A stretch of DNA of 64,000 bases. Origin: Kiloniellales bacterium. Lineage in GTDB: Bacteria > Pseudomonadota > Alphaproteobacteria > Kiloniellales > JAKSBE01. The stretch is from NCBI GenBank assembly GCA_030066685.1, contig JASJBF010000038.1, positions 53,442-117,441 of the forward strand, in the 5' to 3' direction. Made by a program: the position numbers and the translations under genes. Numbering within the stretch: the first letter of the stretch is position 1; each line of letters starts with the position of its first letter. The notes under the pieces were generated by a model. The model did not search any database. It had not been told where the DNA came from and saw only the letters and a list, made by a program, of their open reading frames with translations. Shown piece by piece: positions 44,462-52,726 of the stretch.

Positions 44462-47146
44462 ATGCGCCTGCCCGGCCCCGAACTGTGCGCGGCCCTGGGT
44501 CGCTTCGCCGGCGCGAAGAGGCTTCGTGCCTGGCTGCCGCGGTTTGCGATTTCAGCCCTGGTCGCGGCACTCTACCTGGGCGGCGGCCTCGAGTTCCTCG
44601 AGCGCAGCTATCTCGATCTCCGCTACGATCTGCTGCGCCGGCCGGCCAGCGGCGACGTCGTCCTGGTGGAAATCGATTCCAAGAGCCTGCGCGAGCTCGA
44701 TGCCTGGCCCTGGCCCCGGGCCCATCACGCGGACTTGCTGAACCGCCTAATCGACGCCGGCGCCGAAATGGTCGCCTTCGACGTCGACTTGAGCTCGCCT
44801 TCGACCCCGGCGGACGACGCCCTGCTGGAGCAGTCCCTGGCCGGCTCGGCCGGGCGGGTGATCCTGCCGGCCTTCATGCAGAAGGTCCGGGGCGAGGCCG
44901 GCCGTGACGAGCTTGCCCTCAACCTGCCGCTGACGCGCTTCACCCGCCACGCGACCCTCGCCAGCGTCAACGTGCAGCCCGACTCCGACGGGGTCCTGCG
45001 CCGGATGTCCGCCCTGGTGCCCTGGAGCGGCACCCGGCTGGTCGGCCTGGGCGCCCTCCTGACCCAGCGCCGCGACCTTCCGGAGGCCGGCTTCTACCTC
45101 GACTTCGGGATCCGGGTCGAGGATGTCGCGAGGATCTCCTTCGTCGATGTCCTTGCCGGCCGCTTCGACGCCGCCTTGCTGCGCGGCAAGCGGGTCATCG
45201 TCGGCGCGACGGCCGTCGAGCTGGGCGAGCAGATCGCCGTACCGGCCTATGGGATCCTGCCGGGGCCCATGGTGCAGCTCATGGCCTACGAGGCCATTGC
45301 CCAGGATCGGATGATCGCCCGGCTCGCGCCTCTGCCCGTGCTCCTGGTCAGCCTCCTGTTGATCCTCGGCCTCGCCGGGCGATTTCCTCACCTGTCCTGG
45401 CGCCGAAGCACGCTCTACGTGGTCTTCGGCCTGCTCGGCGTCTTCGGGCTTTCCCTGGCGGTCCAGGCAAGCTTTCCGCTGAGCCTGGACGTGGCACCCT
45501 GGCAGCTCTCGTTGCTGCTACCCTATCTCTACGGGCTCGGTCTGCGGATCGACCGCCAGGATCTCGGCCTGCTCGCCCAGGGCCTGGAGCTTCGGCGCAA
45601 GGACGCCTTCATGCGGCAGATCGTCGAGCACAGCTTCGATGCCATCGTCACCATCGACGGCAGGGGGCGCATCACCTCCTTCAATCGGGCCGCCGAGCGG
45701 ATGTTCGGCCGCACGGCGGCGGAAACCGAAGGTCGAAAGGCGACCGTGCTCGTCGCCTCGCCTCAGGAGAGTGAGCCGCAGACCCGGCTTGCCCTCAGCT
45801 TCCATCTGCTGCGCGGCGGTCCCTTCGAGCTGCTGGGCGAGCGCGCCGACGGCGATCGCTTCAATCTGGAGCTGGTGATCAGTGAGATGGTCCTGGAGGA
45901 CGAGCCCTGGGCGATCCTGCACCTGCGCGACATCACCGAGCAGCGGCGCGCCGAGGCCGGCCGCAAGACCGCGCAGCGGCGCCTCGAGGAGGCCATCGAA
46001 TCGATGCGCGACGGCTTCGCGATGTTCGACGCCGAGGGCCGCCTGCTGCTCTGCAACACCCGATTTCGCGACCTTCACGCCCTCGGCTGGCAGGCGCCCC
46101 TGGCCGGCCGGACCCACGAGGACATTCTTCGCGCCTTCCTGGCGGAAAATCCGGAACACCGGCTTCTAGAGCCGCCGGAGGCCTGGATCGAGATACAGCT
46201 GGCCCGCCACAGGTCGGCCCGCAGCAGCTTCCAGGTCGAACTCGCCGAAGGCACGGTGGCGCGGGTCAACCAGCATCGGACCCGCGACGGCGGCCTGGTC
46301 TGCGTCTACGCCGACGTCACAGAGCTGCACCGGCGCCAGCAGGAATTGCTGCTCGCCAAGGAGGAGGCCGAAGCCGCGCGGCGCAGCATGAGCGGCTTCC
46401 TGGCGAACATGAGCCACGAGCTGCGGACCCCGCTCAACGCCATCATCGGGTTCTCCTCGATGATGAAGGACGAGATGGTCGGACCCCTGGGCGACCAGGC
46501 TTACAAGAGCTACGCCAACGACATCCATGCCAGCGGCTCGCTTCTGCTCGACATCATCAACGACGTGCTCGACGTCTCGAAGATCGAAGCCGGCAAGCAC
46601 CGGATCGAAGAGGATCTGGTTCAGGTCGGCCAGCTCCTGAACTCCTGTCTGCGCCTGATCGGGACGCGGGCCGCTGCCGCCGGCCTCGGCCTCAGCCGGC
46701 GCAGCGACGTCGAGACCCTCGAGCTGCGCGCAGATCCGCGCGCGCTCAAGCAGATCCTGCTCAACCTGCTGAGCAACGCCGTCAAGTTCACGCCGGAAGG
46801 CGGGCGAATCGAGCTCTCGGCTCTGCTCGACGACAACGGCGACTTTCTGTTCAAGGTTTCGGACAGCGGGATCGGCCTGGCGCCGGAGGAGATTCCGCGC
46901 GCCCTGGCGGTCTTCGGCCAGATCGAAAGCGATCTTGCCAGCCGGCACCAGGGGACCGGCCTCGGTCTGCCTCTGGCCCAGCGCCTGACCGAGATGCACG
47001 GCGGCAGCCTGGAGCTCGAGAGCGCGCCCGGCCAGGGCACCACGGTGACCGTCCGCCTGCCCGCGGCGCGGGTCCTGGCGTCAGGCCGCGAGGTGCGAGG
47101 CAGCGCGGGGCGCCCCGGCAGGCGCCGGGTCGCCAACGACGGTTGA
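44462..47146 (+). CDS. CHASE2-PAS-PAS sensor histidine kinase
   Basis: The 894-residue product has an N-terminal helix, a periplasmic CHASE2 domain (FLERSYLDLRYDLLRRPA, VVLVEIDSKSLRELDAWPWPR, FDVDLSSPS), and three helices near residues 285-360. A PAS domain (FDAIVTIDGRGRITSFNRAAERMFG) follows, then a second PAS (MRDGFAMFDAEGRLLLCNTRF), HisKA with SHELRTPLNAIIGF (His652), and a HATPase with NLLSNAVKFTPEGG, DSGIGL and GTGLGLPL. No receiver domain or response regulator is adjacent, so it is an orphan kinase. The ATG at 44462 follows a GTG at 44459 and GGAGG. It is likely cotranscribed with the FecR gene. Confidence 0.92.
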   Translation: MRLPGPELCAALGRFAGAKRLRAWLPRFAISALVAALYLGGGLEFLERSYLDLRYDLLRRPASGDVVLVEIDSKSLRELDAWPWPRAHHADLLNRLIDAGAEMVAFDVDLSSPSTPADDALLEQSLAGSAGRVILPAFMQKVRGEAGRDELALNLPLTRFTRHATLASVNVQPDSDGVLRRMSALVPWSGTRLVGLGALLTQRRDLPEAGFYLDFGIRVEDVARISFVDVLAGRFDAALLRGKRVIVGATAVELGEQIAVPAYGILPGPMVQLMAYEAIAQDRMIARLAPLPVLLVSLLLILGLAGRFPHLSWRRSTLYVVFGLLGVFGLSLAVQASFPLSLDVAPWQLSLLLPYLYGLGLRIDRQDLGLLAQGLELRRKDAFMRQIVEHSFDAIVTIDGRGRITSFNRAAERMFGRTAAETEGRKATVLVASPQESEPQTRLALSFHLLRGGPFELLGERADGDRFNLELVISEMVLEDEPWAILHLRDITEQRRAEAGRKTAQRRLEEAIESMRDGFAMFDAEGRLLLCNTRFRDLHALGWQAPLAGRTHEDILRAFLAENPEHRLLEPPEAWIEIQLARHRSARSSFQVELAEGTVARVNQHRTRDGGLVCVYADVTELHRRQQELLLAKEEAEAARRSMSGFLANMSHELRTPLNAIIGFSSMMKDEMVGPLGDQAYKSYANDIHASGSLLLDIINDVLDVSKIEAGKHRIEEDLVQVGQLLNSCLRLIGTRAAAAGLGLSRRSDVETLELRADPRALKQILLNLLSNAVKFTPEGGRIELSALLDDNGDFLFKVSDSGIGLAPEEIPRALAVFGQIESDLASRHQGTGLGLPLAQRLTEMHGGSLELESAPGQGTTVTVRLPAARVLASGREVRGSAGRPGRRRVANDG

Positions 47147-47184
47147 AGCCGGCAAAGCGGTCCTCCGGGGTGCGACGGGTCTCG

Positions 47185-47805
47185 CTAGGACTCCAGGAGG
47201 AAGCCGGCGACCGCGTCCATGGCCTGGGACCAGTTGCCGTCGGCGCTGCGCCCCGACGCCTTGCGGGGCACCAGGTCATGATTGCCGTCATCGGCCCAGT
47301 GGATACGAAGCGCGTCCGAGAGCGCGTAGCCCTCGACCTCGGCCCGGGTGCCGAAGGGGTCCCGGGTCCCCTGGACGATCAGGCTCGGGGTCTCGATCGT
47401 CTCCAGGTGCGCCGTGCGCAAACGCTCCGGCTTGCCCGGGGGATGGAAGGGATAGCCAAGGCAGACCAGGCCGGCGGCGCCGACCTCGTCGGCGATCAGG
47501 CTGGCCATGCGCCCGCCCATCGACTTGCCGCCGACGGCCAAGCGCGCCGGCTGCAGCGCCGTGACCGTCTGGCGCCAAGCCTCCAGCAGCTTCGCCTGGC
47601 CGTCCGGCGGCCGTTTCCGGCCGTCCGCGCGCCGGGCCGCCATGTAGGGGAATTCGAAGCGGACGATGCGCAGGCCGCGGCTGCCCAGGCCGTCGGCGAA
47701 GGCGGCCATGAAGGGGCTGTCCATCGGGGCGCCGGCGCCGTGGGCCAGGACCAGGGTCAGGGCGGCCTCCGCCGGTCCGTCGAAGAGGAAGTGCGCGCGG
47801 ATCAT
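47185..47805 (-). CDS. Alpha/beta hydrolase of the Tex30/KANL3-like group
   Basis: The 206-residue protein has an alpha/beta hydrolase fold. LVLAHGAGAPMDSPFM contains the oxyanion region, the nucleophile elbow is GGKSMGGR (Ser95), GTRDPFG carries the acid, and ADDGNHDL the His. The family also includes dienelactone-hydrolase-like proteins, and no substrate is known. It is convergent with the CHASE2 kinase gene and divergent from the lipoprotein gene. Confidence 0.85.
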   Translation of the reverse strand: MIRAHFLFDGPAEAALTLVLAHGAGAPMDSPFMAAFADGLGSRGLRIVRFEFPYMAARRADGRKRPPDGQAKLLEAWRQTVTALQPARLAVGGKSMGGRMASLIADEVGAAGLVCLGYPFHPPGKPERLRTAHLETIETPSLIVQGTRDPFGTRAEVEGYALSDALRIHWADDGNHDLVPRKASGRSADGNWSQAMDAVAGFLLES

Positions 47806-47947
47806 GACGGCGACATATTTCTGTGGTCCTATTGCAAGGGCAAGCAGAAGCTGGCCGCGCCGAGAGATCTCTCGGGGCGGCGTCTTCGCGGGCGCTGTCC
47901 TACGACCTGGCGGTCGCCACGCATTGGAACTTCTTGAGGAGCCGGAC

Positions 47948-48904
47948 GTGCGGTCGAAGCGTCTGTCCGCCCTGTCGCTGGTCGTCCTGCTGGGCCTTAC
48001 CGCCTGCGGGGGCGAGCCCGGCCTTTCGGGGCAGCGCTGGCGCGCCGAGCGCGACGGCGATCTGCCGGCCGCGCCCCAGCCGCCGGTAGCGGAGAGCCGG
48101 CCGCCGAGAGTCGAGGCCCCAACGGCGGCCCGACCACCGGAGCCCGAGCCCCAGGCCGAAGCCGCACCCGCGGATCCTGCGCCGGAGGCTCTGACGCTCC
48201 ACGTGGAGCGTCGGCAGGCCTTCCTGGCGGCTCTGCCCGAACGCCGGAGCCGCCACGACCAGACGCTCTGGGCGCGGCTGACGGCTTACGATGACCAGCG
48301 CCGCCGTTCTGAGGCCCTGGCCGCCTTGCTGGCGGCGGAGGGCGACCGGGAGATCCTGACCGCGCTCGACTGGACCATGAGCCGGATTTACGCCGGCAAG
48401 GGGTCCTCGGCCTACCTCGCCGCCTACGCCCTGTTGCATCAGCGGGCCGGCATGGTCGAGGGGGCCATCGTCGGCGACCTCCTGGCGCGCCTCAGGATCG
48501 CCGAGGACGCCTCCCGCTGCGCCTCCGCGCCGGCGGTGGAGGACAAGCTGCTGCTGATCCGCCAGCTCCTGGTGCCGCTCGCCACGCCGCTCGACGAGCT
48601 CGAGCCGGCCCATCGCGAGGCCCTGGCGGCCCATGTCCTGGCCGAGAACATCGCCTTGCCGCGCAATTGGGATGATGCCTGGCTGTGCCGCGGCGGCCCG
48701 GAATATGCCGCCAAGTATGTCGAGAAGTATCGGGATCCCAGAGCGGTCGAGGCGCTGCGGATCCAGACGATGGACCAGACCATGGTTCTGCTGCCCGACG
48801 ATCCGGAAATCGAGACCGGCGGATTCCGTCCGGAGCCGGACTGGAAGGCCAGTATCGAGGGCCTGCGGGCCGCATTCCGGCGCAAGTACGGCCTGTCCGA
48901 GTGA
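47948..48904 (+). CDS. Putative lipoprotein, unknown function
   Basis: The 318-residue product begins VRSKRLSALSLVVLLGLTAC, a lipoprotein signal with lipobox Cys20. A Pro/Ala/Glu-rich spacer covers about 35-80. The rest is mainly helical and Ala/Leu-rich, with LDWTMSRIYAGKGSSAYLAAYALLHQ and CRGGPEYAAKYVEKYRDP. I do not recognise a family. The GTG start at 47948 was chosen because GAGGAG precedes it at seven bases and because it makes the lipoprotein signal; a much longer open frame upstream lacks sense. A likely outer-membrane anchored protein. Confidence 0.72.
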   Translation: MRSKRLSALSLVVLLGLTACGGEPGLSGQRWRAERDGDLPAAPQPPVAESRPPRVEAPTAARPPEPEPQAEAAPADPAPEALTLHVERRQAFLAALPERRSRHDQTLWARLTAYDDQRRRSEALAALLAAEGDREILTALDWTMSRIYAGKGSSAYLAAYALLHQRAGMVEGAIVGDLLARLRIAEDASRCASAPAVEDKLLLIRQLLVPLATPLDELEPAHREALAAHVLAENIALPRNWDDAWLCRGGPEYAAKYVEKYRDPRAVEALRIQTMDQTMVLLPDDPEIETGGFRPEPDWKASIEGLRAAFRRKYGLSE

Positions 48905-48923
48905 TCCCGTGCCGTCCTCCGGG

Positions 48924-49409
48924 TCACGCCACCAGGCGGGCCAGGGCGTGCCACCAGGAGTCGTCCCAGTGGCGCCGGGCGGCGCCGGAGGGGGAGGGCA
49001 GTACGAAGAGCTTCGTCGGACCCAGGCTCTCCGCCTGGAGGCCGTAGTCGGCGGCCCTGCCGAGGAAGGCCTGCGCCGGCCGCTTGCCGACGAAGGCGAG
49101 GACCTGCGGCGTAAAGCGCAGGATCTTGGCACGAAGGGCGGCCGGATCGTCGCTGCCGGGCGGCAGCTGATGGTCGGCGCCGGAGGCCTCCTTCGCGATG
49201 TCGGTCAGGCCCAGGCGATAGTCCGTGAGGCGGGGAAAGGCCTCGGGCGGCAGCAGGGATGGGGTCAATCCGGTCGCCGCCAGGATCGCCCAGAAACGGT
49301 TGCCCGGCCCGGCATAGTAGGCGCCGCGCTCGGCCGACACGCGGCCGGCGGCGCTGCCGCAGAACACGATCCGCAGGCCGTGGTCCAGGACGTCGGGCAG
49401 GACGGGCAC
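48924..49409 (-). CDS. mug: Mug-family (G:T/U mismatch) DNA glycosylase, variant active site
   Basis: The 161-residue protein resembles the mismatch-specific uracil-DNA glycosylase family, which excises U or T opposite G. The motif-1 region reads IVFCGSAAG (residues 15-22) where E. coli Mug has VVFCGINPG, so the catalytic Asn is Ala20 here. AYYAGPGNRFWAIL follows, as in the family, and motif 2 is LPSPSGAAR instead of LPNPSG. The start is GTG at 49409. It lies 11 nt after sspB on the same strand. The family call is strong, but activity needs testing because of the substitutions. Confidence 0.85.
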   Translation of the reverse strand: MPVLPDVLDHGLRIVFCGSAAGRVSAERGAYYAGPGNRFWAILAATGLTPSLLPPEAFPRLTDYRLGLTDIAKEASGADHQLPPGSDDPAALRAKILRFTPQVLAFVGKRPAQAFLGRAADYGLQAESLGPTKLFVLPSPSGAARRHWDDSWWHALARLVA

Positions 49410-49420
49410 GCGCGGCGCCG

Positions 49421-49954
49421 CTACTTCTTGCGGAAGCGGTCCAGGGCGACGATGTTCTCGGCGCCCTCCTTGTTCTCGCCGTCGTCGGGCTGATCTGCGT
49501 TCTCGGCGGTTGCGGGGTCCGGCGGTGCGACCTCCGGCAGCTTGACCAGAGGACCGGCTTCCTCGTCCTCCTGAGTGCCGCCCTCGCCGGTCTCGAACTG
49601 CAGGCCGAAGCGGACCGACGGATCGGCGAAGGTCGCCACGGCGGCGAAGGGAATGACCAGCAACTCCGGCTTGTTGGAAAAGCTGAGGCTCACCGAGAAG
49701 TACTCCTCGGCCACCTCCAGGTTCCAGAACTGGTGCTGCAGCACGATGGTCATCTCGTCCGGGTAGCGCTTGCGCAGGTAGCCCGGCATGACGACCTCGG
49801 GGTGATCGGTCCGGAAGGTGATGTAGAAGTGGTGCTCCCCGGGCAAACCGTGCGTCACGACGAACTGCAGCGACTGCCGCAGCACCTGACGCAGCGCATC
49901 CTCCACCATCTTGTCGTAGCGCAGGATGCCCTGCTTGACGTCGTCTTCGGCCAT
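49421..49954 (-). CDS. sspB: SspB-type ClpXP adaptor (alphaproteobacterial)
   Basis: SspB delivers ssrA-tagged proteins to ClpXP. The 177-residue protein has the SspB-alpha fold with GLPGEHHFYITFRTDHPEVVMP, EMTIVLQHQFWNLEV, FSVSLSFSNKPELLVIPFAAV and FADPSVRFGLQF. An acidic disordered spacer follows, then the C-terminal ClpX-binding peptide ENIVALDRFRKK. It is directly downstream of the tmRNA gene on the same strand, so tag supply and tag recognition are genetically adjacent. The mug gene follows closely. Confidence 0.93.
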   Translation of the reverse strand: MAEDDVKQGILRYDKMVEDALRQVLRQSLQFVVTHGLPGEHHFYITFRTDHPEVVMPGYLRKRYPDEMTIVLQHQFWNLEVAEEYFSVSLSFSNKPELLVIPFAAVATFADPSVRFGLQFETGEGGTQEDEEAGPLVKLPEVAPPDPATAENADQPDDGENKEGAENIVALDRFRKK

Positions 49955-50034
49955 CTCTTTCCCCTGCCCGGGTCCGCCCTCGGGCCGGATTGGCCGTCGT
50001 GCAAAGGCGGTGGGGGGCTTCTGTTGCCCGGCGC

Positions 50035-50303
50035 CCCCCGGGCCGCGCTTACCTAGTGTTAGGCAGCGAGGGCCATACGAGAATTGTCGTTGGCACTTTT
50101 AAGACGGCCCGATAACGGCGGTACCATGCCGAGCGAAAAACATGCCTTTGAACGCACGTCGATCCTGTTTCGCCCCCTCAAGACCGCGCCCGCCGGATCG
50201 GCCGGGCGCGGTGGAAACTGGTGGAGGCGCCGGGTACTGCCCCCGGGTCCGTAACGCCTATTACACATGCCGTTTATCGCCATAGCCGGACAAGCCGGCC
50301 CTT
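50035..50303 (-). ncRNA. ssrA: Two-piece (permuted) tmRNA
   Basis: On the minus strand the acceptor piece comes first, ending CGCCTCCACCA (50229-50219) with a 5-bp T-stem (CCGGG...CCCGG). A spacer of about 41 nt follows, then the coding piece begins GGGGGCGAAACAGGATCGAC at 50177. GGGGGCG pairs with CGCCTCC to make the acceptor stem, which shows the permuted order typical of alphaproteobacteria. The tag frame reads ANDNSRMALAA and stops with TAA at 50061-50059. A GGGGGGC...GCCCCCC hairpin (50012-50039) follows. 5' and 3' ends are approximate. No protein is encoded by the long open frame through it. Confidence 0.93.
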
Positions 50304-50305
50304 GT

Positions 50306-50334
50306 AATATAATGACTTTGGGCGGCCGGGTGAA
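50306..50334 (-). promoter_or_regulatory. Candidate tmRNA promoter
   Basis: TTCACC (50334-50329) and TATATT (50311-50306) on the minus strand are 17 bp apart, predicting a start near 50300, just before the acceptor piece. Confidence 0.55.
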
Positions 50335-50361
50335 GGTCGCTGCGTATCCTTCTAGTGCATT

Positions 50362-50369
50362 GATATAAT
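50362..50369 (+). promoter_or_regulatory. Candidate thyX promoter, extended -10
   Basis: TGATATAAT on the plus strand is an extended -10 with a perfect TATAAT (50364-50369). No clear -35 is visible 17 bp upstream. The transcript would have a leader of about 140 nt before the thyX ATG. Confidence 0.5.
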
Positions 50370-50517
50370 TTAATTGTGTGCCCGGCCCTCGGCGGGTGTC
50401 GGGGCCGTAGGCGTTCATCCACAAGCTGTGGGTGGATTTGGGCTGGATGCCTTGGGACGGCCGGGTCATCCTTGCGCCTGACGAATCGGAGTCCGCAAGG
50501 AGGCGGCTGGATCAACG

Positions 50518-51549
50518 ATGTCCGGACAGAGTTCGAAGCCCGATCGGAACGGTGAGGGGCAGGATGCCGAGAAGGCCGCCGAGGCCGCCGGTCCGCGGAA
50601 CGAGTTGCGCAAGCTCCTGACCAAGGAGCAAGAGTCAGAGCTGCGCGAATTGCGCGAAACCCGCAGCGAGACCCGCCGGGTCACCGTGCCGGCCCTCGAG
50701 GAGGTGCTCTACGAGGCGATTCCGGTGCTCGACCACGGCTTTGTCCGCGTCATCGACTACATGGGCGACGACGCCGCCATCGTTCAGGCGGCGCGCGTGT
50801 CCTACGGCCGCGGCACCAAGCAGGTGCGGCAGGACGCGGGGCTGATCAACTACCTGCTGCGGCACCGCCACACGACACCCTTCGAGATGTGCGAGATCAA
50901 GTACCACATCAAGCTGCCGATTTTCGTCGCGCGGCAGTGGATCCGCCATCGCACGGCCAACGTCAACGAGTACTCGGCGCGCTATTCGGTCCTCGACAAG
51001 GAGTTCTACGTGCCGGCGCCCGAGCACCTGGCGGCCCAGTCGAGCAGCAATCGCCAGGGCCGCGGCGAGGTGCTCGAGGGCGAGGAGGCGGCCCGCGTGC
51101 TCGACCTCCTGCGCGAGGACGCGGCGCGCTGCTATGCCAGCTACGAGGAAATGCTGAACCAGCGCGAGGACGGCTCGGTCATCGACGAGAGCCGCCAGGG
51201 CCTGGCGCGCGAGTTGGCGCGCATGAACCTGCCGCTCAACATCTATACCCAGTGGTACTGGAAGATCGACCTTCACAACCTGCTGCATTTCGTCGGGCTG
51301 CGTGCCGACGCCCATGCCCAGTACGAGATCCGGGCCTATGCCGACGTTCTGCTCGACACGCTGCGGCGCTGGGTACCGATCACCGCGGAGGCCTTCGAGA
51401 ACCACGTGGTCGGCGGCGCCCACCTGTCGGGCCGGGCGCTGACGGTGGTCAAGCGCCTGCTCGCCGGCGAGCCGGTCGAGGCCGAGGACTCGGGGCTGTC
51501 CAAGCGCGAATGGCGCGAGCTTATGGCCCTGCTCGACCGCGAAGCCTAG
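50518..51549 (+). CDS. thyX: Flavin-dependent thymidylate synthase ThyX
   Basis: ThyX makes dTMP from dUMP using FAD, NADPH and methylene-THF. The 343-residue protein has the ThyX signature [15 protein letters not shown] (residues 143-157), with [12 protein letters not shown] before it and [32 protein letters not shown] after it. The first 50 residues are a charged extension with no obvious role ([24 protein letters not shown]), longer than in most ThyX proteins. The AGGAGG upstream is about 13 bases from the ATG, a wide spacing, so the start is probable but not certain. It is divergent from the tmRNA gene. Confidence 0.95.
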   Translation: MSGQSSKPDRNGEGQDAEKAAEAAGPRNELRKLLTKEQESELRELRETRSETRRVTVPALEEVLYEAIPVLDHGFVRVIDYMGDDAAIVQAARVSYGRGTKQVRQDAGLINYLLRHRHTTPFEMCEIKYHIKLPIFVARQWIRHRTANVNEYSARYSVLDKEFYVPAPEHLAAQSSSNRQGRGEVLEGEEAARVLDLLREDAARCYASYEEMLNQREDGSVIDESRQGLARELARMNLPLNIYTQWYWKIDLHNLLHFVGLRADAHAQYEIRAYADVLLDTLRRWVPITAEAFENHVVGGAHLSGRALTVVKRLLAGEPVEAEDSGLSKREWRELMALLDREA

Positions 51550-51646
51550 CCCCTGTGCCCGGCTGCTGGCCGATCGCGCCGCTGGCTTCGCGGGCGGCCT
51601 CGCAATAGGATGAACCCTTCGGAAGCTCTAGAAGGGAGGTCGCGCA

Positions 51647-52066
51647 ATGGCAAAGGTCAGCGCAACGACGAAACTGGCGGTTCCGGCCGCGATGGTCTGG
51701 GAGGTGATCGGCAACTTCCACGCCTTGCCGGACTGGCACCCGGCCGTCGAAAGCAGCGAAAAGGAAGAAAAGGACGGCCAGGTCCATCGGCGCCTCAACC
51801 TGGCCGGCGGCGGCACCATCCTGGAGAAGCTCGAGCACATCGACGACAAGGAGCGGCTCTACACCTACTCGATCATCTCCGGCCCCCTGCCGGTCGCCAA
51901 CTACGAGGCGACGCTTCGGGTGCGCGACGAGGGCAGCGGCTGCAGCGTCGAGTGGTCCAGCGAGTTCGAGCCCTCGGGCGCGCCGGAAGGCGACGCCACG
52001 GCGGTGATCCGCCAGGTCTACGAGGCCGGTTTCGAGAATCTGAAGCGCACCTTCGGCGGCACCTGA
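51647..52066 (+). CDS. SRPBCC (polyketide cyclase/START-like) protein
   Basis: The 139-residue protein has the SRPBCC layout: TTKLAVPAAMVWEVIGNFHALPDWHPAVES at the start, then a beta-sheet with RRLNLAGGGTILEKLEHIDD and YSIISGPLPVANYEATLRV, ending with a long helix AVIRQVYEAGFENLKR. Such helix-grip proteins bind hydrophobic ligands or lipids. GGGAGG is seven bases before the ATG. It lies 97 bp after thyX and 92 bp before the L,D-transpeptidase-like gene. Confidence 0.88.
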   Translation: MAKVSATTKLAVPAAMVWEVIGNFHALPDWHPAVESSEKEEKDGQVHRRLNLAGGGTILEKLEHIDDKERLYTYSIISGPLPVANYEATLRVRDEGSGCSVEWSSEFEPSGAPEGDATAVIRQVYEAGFENLKRTFGGT

Positions 52067-52158
52067 CCGCGGCCGGGGGCCTCAGAGCGATCCGCAGGCG
52101 CAATCAAGGAATCGCCATATTGGGTTTCCACCCTGGGCCTTCTTCCGGGGGATTCGCC

Positions 52159-52707
52159 ATGCGATCTGCGCGATTCTTCGAGCTGAGAAAGGCGGTCGGG
52201 CTCCGGCCGCTGCTTATTATGCTGCTCTTCGCCTTGCCGCCGCCGGCCTCGGCGCAGCCGCCGGTCCCGGCGCCGGAGGCTGAGCGGGCCGACCGCATCG
52301 TGGTTCACAAGGCCGAGCGTCGCCTGATCCTCTACCGCGGCGAGACGGCGCTGATTGCCTACGACATCGCGCTCGGACGCGATCCGGAAGGGCACAAGCA
52401 GCGGGAAGGCGATGGCCGGACGCCCGAAGGCCGCTACCGCATCGACTGGCGCAATCCGCAGAGCCGCTATCACCTCTCGCTGCACGTTTCCTATCCAGAG
52501 GCGGCGGACCGGGCCCGGGCGGCCGCGAGGGGCGAGGAACCCGGCGGCCTGATCATGATCCACGGCCTGCCCAACGGCCTGGGGGCCCTCGGCGCGGCCG
52601 GCCTCCTGCGCGACTGGACGGAGGGCTGCATCGCGGTGACCAACGACGCGATCCGGGACATCTGGCGCCGGGTCGCCGACGGTACCCCGATCGAGATCCG
52701 GCCCTGA
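52159..52707 (+). CDS. L,D-transpeptidase (YkuD) family protein, exported
   Basis: The 182-residue protein has a signal peptide (LRPLLIMLLFALPPPASAQ) and a YkuD domain with VVHKAERRLILYRG and ALGRDPEGHKQREGDGRTPEGRY. The catalytic region is IMIHG (His135) then RDWTEGCIAVTND with Cys157, so the usual HGC is EGC as in YafK/DpaA-type enzymes. Such proteins cut or form 3-3 or lipoprotein-peptidoglycan links. ATG at 52159 is preferred because it creates the signal peptide. It is convergent with mrp. Confidence 0.9.
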   Translation: MRSARFFELRKAVGLRPLLIMLLFALPPPASAQPPVPAPEAERADRIVVHKAERRLILYRGETALIAYDIALGRDPEGHKQREGDGRTPEGRYRIDWRNPQSRYHLSLHVSYPEAADRARAAARGEEPGGLIMIHGLPNGLGALGAAGLLRDWTEGCIAVTNDAIRDIWRRVADGTPIEIRP

Positions 52708-52726
52708 TTCAGGCGGCGCGCTGATC

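Noticed and set aside
50059..50469. 136-codon frame on the minus strand
   Set aside because: It runs through both tmRNA pieces; only the last 11 codons are the tag frame.
50503..50514. GCGGCTGGATCA, identical to part of the 16S rRNA 3' end
   Set aside because: Only 12 bases match and no other rRNA sequence is nearby; treated as coincidence.
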